Positions 59,705-64,000 of a stretch of 64,000 nucleotides of DNA are shown here, one piece after another. Location of the stretch: NCBI GenBank assembly GCA_000156295.1, contig DS999235.1, forward strand, positions 35,914 through 99,913, in the 5' to 3' direction. This stretch comes from a marine gamma proteobacterium HTCC2148. Lineage in GTDB: Bacteria; Pseudomonadota; Gammaproteobacteria; Pseudomonadales; Halieaceae. The stretch's first letter is position 1, and each line of letters begins with the position of its first letter. The notes under the pieces were generated by a model. That model was not told where the DNA came from. It worked only from the letters and a program-made list of their open reading frames with translations, and did no database searches. The position numbers and the translations under genes are program-made.

Positions 59705-61702
59705 TTACTGGCTGTGGTACCAGATTGGAGATGACCAGGCTCGTTCCTGCAGAGTAGGGGAATAAAAGGCAGCGCTAGTGGGGTCAATACAGCATTTGCT
59801 GTATACATCGCCAGTCGCGCCAGACGCCTGGGCCAGGGCCGTTGCTTTTTCTGCCTGGCTGGCACAGTTCTCTGCAAACGGATTTACACCCGCTGCCTGG
59901 CACTGCAATGTGCTCCAGCGACAGCTGGGGTTCTCCAAAACCCGAACATAGTAGAACGAATCTTCGTTCACCTTGAATTGTGGGTCACGCCATACCTTGC
60001 AGCTTTGGGTCATGCCCTGGCCGACGCGCTCACAGTTGGCAGGGTTTATTCCCGCTCCGTTGTCTTTGCGACCGGCGATATCGAAAACCTGTTCGCGACT
60101 GACTCCGTTTTCATCTACCCAGCCTTTGATGATTTGTACTCGCTGGATATCCGTACCAGCACTTCCCTGTGTTCCAGGGTCTTTTTGTACGCTGACCAGA
60201 AAGTCCGGGCTTTCGTTAAGGCCGCGAATATTTCCACCCATCGGAACTCCATTGGCATAGGCTTGTTCCAGCATGTCAGAGGATTGACAAAGCTCATCCG
60301 CGAGGTCGCCAGCGAAGAAACGCAGGCTGGGTCGCGTGCCACTAGTGGCATAAGTTTCTTTGCGCCTGATTGCCGAGAATATACTATCGCGGGAATTTTC
60401 TTCCGCCCAAACTACAGCCAGACCACCAGGGTTTGAGTAGAAATGATCCTGAACGTTGGTGTACTGGGCATCGCGTCTTCCCAGGTGGCCCACGTAGTTA
60501 TTTTCCTCGGCACTGCCGGGGGCTGCACTATGGGAATCGGTGCTGCCGATGAAGCCCATCACAAAGGGGTTGGTGCCTGTCTGTTGCTTAATTTTGAGGC
60601 CATCCTTGAGTGCATTTCTCACCATGTTGCGGCGCGCGAACTGCTCTAGTGGAACTTCCAGCGCCCGATCGGTTCGTACTTTTCCATGCACAGTCCCCAT
60701 CATGTTCAGGTTGTCTGCGGGAATTTGTTCAAAGTCACAGGCCTCATCGATGGTATCCAGCCCCATTTTACGCAGTCGATCGAAACGGCATTCCGATGCA
60801 CCCTTGTGCTGTATCAGTTCAACCACGGGTTCGAAAAACAACCTGTCCAGCGTTTCGCGCTCATTTTCAGGGTCCCTGAACATGCGGCCACCGGCGAGAT
60901 TGGAATTGTGTGGGATGGAGAGCACATCACAGGTGTTGTCCTGATCGGTACATCGCGTTCTCAGTTGCCGCCACAGACTGGGGAAACTGTCGTAACCGGT
61001 GTCGTAAACTGAGACGGGCATTGCGGGCACCTCGGTATTTCTGAAGATGACGTTACGGTGCATATTGTTTTGGTCAAATGCTTCGGTGTATTCGTAGGCG
61101 ACAAAGGTGGTGAAGTCACATTCTTCACTGCGATCATAGTGATCCTCCGCGGCCTGTTGGGTCTGCTGCCAGGTTTCCCTGTCTCCCTTGTCACAATCAG
61201 AAACGCTGCAGGCGAAAGATTTACTCGGAGGATCTTCCAGTTGGCCGCCCAGATCTGTCCACCAATTGGCAGCAAGCAGTTGTAACCAAATGTTGCTGGC
61301 TCGGGTCATCATGCAGTGGGGCCACCAGTAACCGAGTTTTGAATCGTCCAGTGTGCAGACATTGATCTGACCGAAAAACTCAGCGTGATCCGTTACCGCC
61401 GTAAAATCCAATGGCCTGCCAATTCTCGCTTCAATGGTTTGATCGCCGTTGGCGTCGGGCAGAATGATTGCACCGCCCTTGGCGTATCGATAAGCATCCC
61501 AGGGATCGCGCCGCTGACTGGAAAGGTAAGAATCAAAGGAGTAGCTAGTGTGTACGTGGAGGTCGCCAAACAGGGCCTGGCGCGTCAACTGGTGGTCGCG
61601 GCAGGGTTCTCGGACCTCAGTGCGTTCAAATGACTCTTTTGCTGTGCTCGGCAAAGTCAGCAGTAGTAAGCAAAGAATGCCAAATCGATGGAAAACCATC
61701 AT
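59705..61702 (-). CDS. DUF3604 exported metal-dependent hydrolase-like protein
   Basis: A 665-residue DUF3604 protein, a paralogue of the one at 21.8 kb. A signal peptide (MVFHRFGILCLLLLTLPSTA) is followed by GDLHVHTSYS (His49, His51), TDHAEFFGQI, IPHNSNLAGG, IQHKGASECRF and GSTDSHSAAPG, the same metal-type motifs in the same order. The PGGLAVVWAEENSRDSIFSA and RRKETYATSGTRPSLRFFAG blocks are strongly shared with the paralogue. Many Cys suggest periplasmic disulfides. The start is ATG at 61702 or 61699. It lies 22 bp downstream of the FadH-like oxidoreductase gene on the same strand, so the two may form an operon. The substrate is unknown. Confidence 0.86.
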   Translation of the reverse strand: MMVFHRFGILCLLLLTLPSTAKESFERTEVREPCRDHQLTRQALFGDLHVHTSYSFDSYLSSQRRDPWDAYRYAKGGAIILPDANGDQTIEARIGRPLDFTAVTDHAEFFGQINVCTLDDSKLGYWWPHCMMTRASNIWLQLLAANWWTDLGGQLEDPPSKSFACSVSDCDKGDRETWQQTQQAAEDHYDRSEECDFTTFVAYEYTEAFDQNNMHRNVIFRNTEVPAMPVSVYDTGYDSFPSLWRQLRTRCTDQDNTCDVLSIPHNSNLAGGRMFRDPENERETLDRLFFEPVVELIQHKGASECRFDRLRKMGLDTIDEACDFEQIPADNLNMMGTVHGKVRTDRALEVPLEQFARRNMVRNALKDGLKIKQQTGTNPFVMGFIGSTDSHSAAPGSAEENNYVGHLGRRDAQYTNVQDHFYSNPGGLAVVWAEENSRDSIFSAIRRKETYATSGTRPSLRFFAGDLADELCQSSDMLEQAYANGVPMGGNIRGLNESPDFLVSVQKDPGTQGSAGTDIQRVQIIKGWVDENGVSREQVFDIAGRKDNGAGINPANCERVGQGMTQSCKVWRDPQFKVNEDSFYYVRVLENPSCRWSTLQCQAAGVNPFAENCASQAEKATALAQASGATGDVYSKCCIDPTSAAFYSPTLQERAWSSPIWYHSQ

Positions 61703-61724
61703 GTAAGACTCACTTTTTTATGTA

Positions 61725-63851
61725 TTAGAGCGCCTCTACTAATTTTCGCGCGGAGAGGATTGCACCATCAATATAGCTGATATCCTGACAGTCGCCTATG
61801 CGGTGTACTGGTCCTCGATAGTCCTCAAGCTGGTCCGCGATACGGGTGTCGCCCTCGGTGCCAATGGCGATGATCACCTGTTTGGCTTTCACACTTTGTT
61901 GAACACCCTCATGTTGGAAACGAACTGAATCTGCGGTGATTTCATCGATGGGAGAATTACTAAAAATGGTGACACTATGCTCTCGCAGGGTATGCAATAC
62001 CCTGGCTCTGCGCACAATAGCCAGTTCGGCACCCAATGAGGGTCCTGGTTCTATAACCGTAATCTTACGACCCCGTTCTACCAAATACTCTGCCAGTTCA
62101 AGCCCAACCAGGCCTCCGCCAATAATTGTGACTTCGTCCGCAATGGGCATCCAGAATCTGGATGCGAAACGCATCAGGGAAATACTGCGCAATGCCTGGG
62201 TCATGTTACCCGCCCACAAAATCAGCCTGGCAAACAGGGACAGTTTCGCAGCTGCTAGCTTGTTTCCTCCAAAGAGGACACCGCGCAATTCATCGCCATC
62301 AAAAACATGGCGTTGGGACTTGCCTGGGATATTTGGGGCTTTGCGAATGGCCCCTGTCGCGAGCACGACATGATCTGCGTTGAAGCTGCGAATATCTTCA
62401 GCAGTGGCAGTCTTACCCAGTTGTACCTCTATCGGCAATCGATGCATTTCACCTGTGAGATAGTCAATAAGTCGTCCGTTAGGCTCGTAGGCCAGTGCAG
62501 CTATTCGGGCAGTGCCGCCAAAATCTTTTTCACGCTCCCAGAGTGTAACGTCGTGTCCTTTCTCCGCAAGCAGTCGCGCCGCTTCCATACCGCCGGGCCC
62601 ACCACCAATAATCAAAACCTTTTTGCGATCGTTACAGCGGGCGATGATGTCGCCTTCGTGCTCACGGCCCATGCTGTGGTTGACGGCACAAAACATAGGC
62701 TGGTTGATAAAGATCTGGCTGACGCAAATGTAGCAATAGATACACGGGCGGACCTGTTCCGGCGAACCTGCCTTTAACTTGTTCGGCAGATCCGGGTCGG
62801 CAAGCAATTTTCGCCCCATCGCCAGGAAGTCGAAGTGACCTGCCTGCAGGTGTCGCTCCGCGACTTCTGCTTCAATGCGGCCGACACCGATAACCGGGAT
62901 ACCCACGGAAGCTTTTACCTGTTTTGCGAAACTGATGAAGCCACCGGGTTCGTGTACCAGAGGTGCCTCGGTAAAGGCGATTGCGTGTGCCACGTTGCCA
63001 TAAGCGCTCACATCAATGGCGTCTGCACCGGCTTGTTCGCACAAGGCTGCTGTTACCGCGCAGTCATCGGGCGTAATGCCGCCCTTAGTCCGATACTCCA
63101 TTGCATCCAGTCTTACCAAAATTGGAAAGTTCGCCCCTGCGGCCTGGCGGATCGCGCTAATCATTTGGGTCAGGAATCTCGCCCGGTTTTCACGGGAACC
63201 ACCGTAGTTGTCTTCGCGCGTATTGGTATAGGGGGACAAAAAGCTGGCCAATAAATACCCGTGGCCAGCATGCAGTTCGACTCCGTCAAACCCTGCACTT
63301 TTTGCTCTTAGTGCGGCCTCTACAAACTCTGCGATAATCGCGGCAATATCCTGCTCAGTCATCTCATAGTATTGAGGACCCTTGCCATCAGGCCCCGCAG
63401 CTTTGATGAAGTGTCCGATTTCCTGCTGGGTCAAGACATGAAACATGTCGCTGGCGGACCGTTTTAGCGGCGAAGGTACAGGTATGGGTCTTCCAGCGGC
63501 GGTGTCTTCCTGTGCGATCTTGCCGCCGTGATTGAGTTGTGCAACGATTTTGGCACCGTGCCGATGCACACGCTGAGCCAGTTGGGTCAATCCAGGAAGG
63601 AACTTGTCATCCGAGAAGGCGACCGTATTAGGCATGGTGGAACCATTGGGAAAGCAGGCAGCCGAAGTTTCTAAAACAATTAACCCGGTGCCGCCCTTGG
63701 CACGCGCCTCGTAATAAGCGATTAGGCGTTCGTTACATTGGCCGTCTTCGGAGGCAAAGTTAGATCCCATGGCGGCAAGTACAATGCGATTGCGTAACTC
63801 CATTGACCCTATGCGACCAGGAGAAAGCAAACTATCGAAAGATAAGGACAT
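61725..63851 (-). CDS. FadH-like Old Yellow Enzyme/FAD oxidoreductase with iron-sulfur cluster
   Basis: A 708-residue oxidoreductase of the 2,4-dienoyl-CoA reductase/trimethylamine dehydrogenase type. The FMN-binding OYE barrel (residues 1-350) has HAGHGYL (His194, His197, Tyr199). A four-Cys motif for a 4Fe-4S cluster is C370-C373-C376-C388, one residue shorter between the second and third Cys than in E. coli FadH. A pyridine-nucleotide/FAD domain starts with VLIIGGGPGGMEAARLL (about 413) and has a second Rossmann motif, TIIGGGLVGLELAEYL, near 585. It would reduce a conjugated double bond with NAD(P)H. It lies upstream of the DUF3604 gene on the same strand and is probably co-transcribed. 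Confidence 0.88.
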   Translation of the reverse strand: MSLSFDSLLSPGRIGSMELRNRIVLAAMGSNFASEDGQCNERLIAYYEARAKGGTGLIVLETSAACFPNGSTMPNTVAFSDDKFLPGLTQLAQRVHRHGAKIVAQLNHGGKIAQEDTAAGRPIPVPSPLKRSASDMFHVLTQQEIGHFIKAAGPDGKGPQYYEMTEQDIAAIIAEFVEAALRAKSAGFDGVELHAGHGYLLASFLSPYTNTREDNYGGSRENRARFLTQMISAIRQAAGANFPILVRLDAMEYRTKGGITPDDCAVTAALCEQAGADAIDVSAYGNVAHAIAFTEAPLVHEPGGFISFAKQVKASVGIPVIGVGRIEAEVAERHLQAGHFDFLAMGRKLLADPDLPNKLKAGSPEQVRPCIYCYICVSQIFINQPMFCAVNHSMGREHEGDIIARCNDRKKVLIIGGGPGGMEAARLLAEKGHDVTLWEREKDFGGTARIAALAYEPNGRLIDYLTGEMHRLPIEVQLGKTATAEDIRSFNADHVVLATGAIRKAPNIPGKSQRHVFDGDELRGVLFGGNKLAAAKLSLFARLILWAGNMTQALRSISLMRFASRFWMPIADEVTIIGGGLVGLELAEYLVERGRKITVIEPGPSLGAELAIVRRARVLHTLREHSVTIFSNSPIDEITADSVRFQHEGVQQSVKAKQVIIAIGTEGDTRIADQLEDYRGPVHRIGDCQDISYIDGAILSARKLVEAL

Positions 63852-63930
63852 AAAATCGGCCTCATGGGCTTTTATAGACGCCTAATCTTAACGATGCCGG
63901 CTACGGCGCACAGTACTGCTGAGTTCAATC

Positions 63931-63982
63931 TTATAAACATCTGCGTTCTGACCGGGTCAGGAGTGAACGTAAATGTTTATAA
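63931..63982. repeat. 52-bp imperfect palindrome at the window edge
   Basis: Outer arms TTATAAACAT (63931-63940) and ATGTTTATAA (63973-63982) are perfect complements, 32 bp apart. The inner part continues the symmetry: CGTTC pairs with GAACG, and CTGAC with GTCAG (63948-63960) at the centre. No T-tract follows on either strand, so it is not a normal terminator. It could be a recombination site, a MITE or REP-type element, or an operator for the oxidoreductase gene 80 bp away. Confidence 0.55.
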
Positions 63983-64000
63983 AGTTGGAGGCAGAAGTTC

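Overview
The window looks like chromosome of a free-living, probably marine, aerobic gammaproteobacterium. The closest fit I can offer is the Cellvibrionales/Halieaceae-type oligotrophs. This is inferred from the mix of two TonB-dependent receptors, a DUF3450/TtpC-type TonB operon, DUF1302/DUF1329/MMPL lipid-transport genes, DUF3604 proteins, several Old Yellow Enzymes and SDRs, and monomeric ATP sulfurylase. I see no rRNA, tRNA, CRISPR, phage or insertion sequence. Both strands are densely coded, with many 1-4 bp stop/start overlaps.

Layout. 0.2-3.8 kb: a TonB-dependent receptor, a terminator and the SstT-type Ser/Thr:Na+ symporter. 3.8-7.6 kb (minus): a cobalamin riboswitch followed by cobO, a truncated cobQ remnant, btuC, btuD and btuF, all overlapping or nearly so. 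7.7-11.3 kb: a DUF501 gene, then a three-gene exported redox operon (cytochrome c5-like lipoprotein, lactone-oxidase-like flavoprotein, secreted PLP enzyme). 11.5-16.5 kb: DAHP synthase, a metallo-beta-lactamase/alkylsulfatase-like protein and a second TonB-dependent receptor. 16.7-20.6 kb (minus): a K+ channel, a DUF481 barrel, a lipoprotein with a GspG-like domain, and an RCK (TrkA-N) channel protein. 20.7-25.5 kb: an AraC regulator with a DUF3604 protein, an ornithine/lysine-type decarboxylase and a divergent Lrp/AsnC regulator. 25.5-33.3 kb: a decayed lipoprotein gene, dinB, a LysR regulator divergent from cysC-sat-DHH phosphoesterase, and a GGDEF-EAL protein.

33.5-44.6 kb is a catabolic-looking block: two Old Yellow Enzymes, an SLC13/TrkA-C permease, an alpha/beta hydrolase, an NTF2-like protein, two extended SDRs, two classical SDRs, a small membrane protein and an AraC regulator. 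It leads into 45.0-52.6 kb, a DUF1302-DUF1329-YCF48-MMPL cassette with a DUF3313 lipoprotein, which probably moves a hydrophobic compound across the envelope. 52.6-59.5 kb: a small membrane ORF, a LysR regulator, and a tightly coupled TonB energising operon (DUF3450, TtpC-like, ExbB, ExbD, TonB, and a TPR protein with an unexpected C-terminal GyrI-like domain). 59.5-63.9 kb: a fragment of an amidohydrolase gene, a second DUF3604 protein and a large FadH-like Old Yellow Enzyme. The window ends in a long imperfect palindrome.

How they fit together (inference): the TonB operon would energise the receptors. The riboswitch operon imports and adenosylates corrinoids but appears to have lost cobyric acid synthase. 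The oxidoreductase/SDR block and the MMPL cassette suggest uptake or turnover of lipophilic, possibly terpenoid, steroid or aromatic compounds. The observations most worth follow-up are the cobQ remnant kept in translational register, the exported cytochrome/flavin/PLP operon, the GspG-domain lipoprotein between two K+ channel genes, the TPR-GyrI fusion in the TonB operon, and the amidohydrolase relic.
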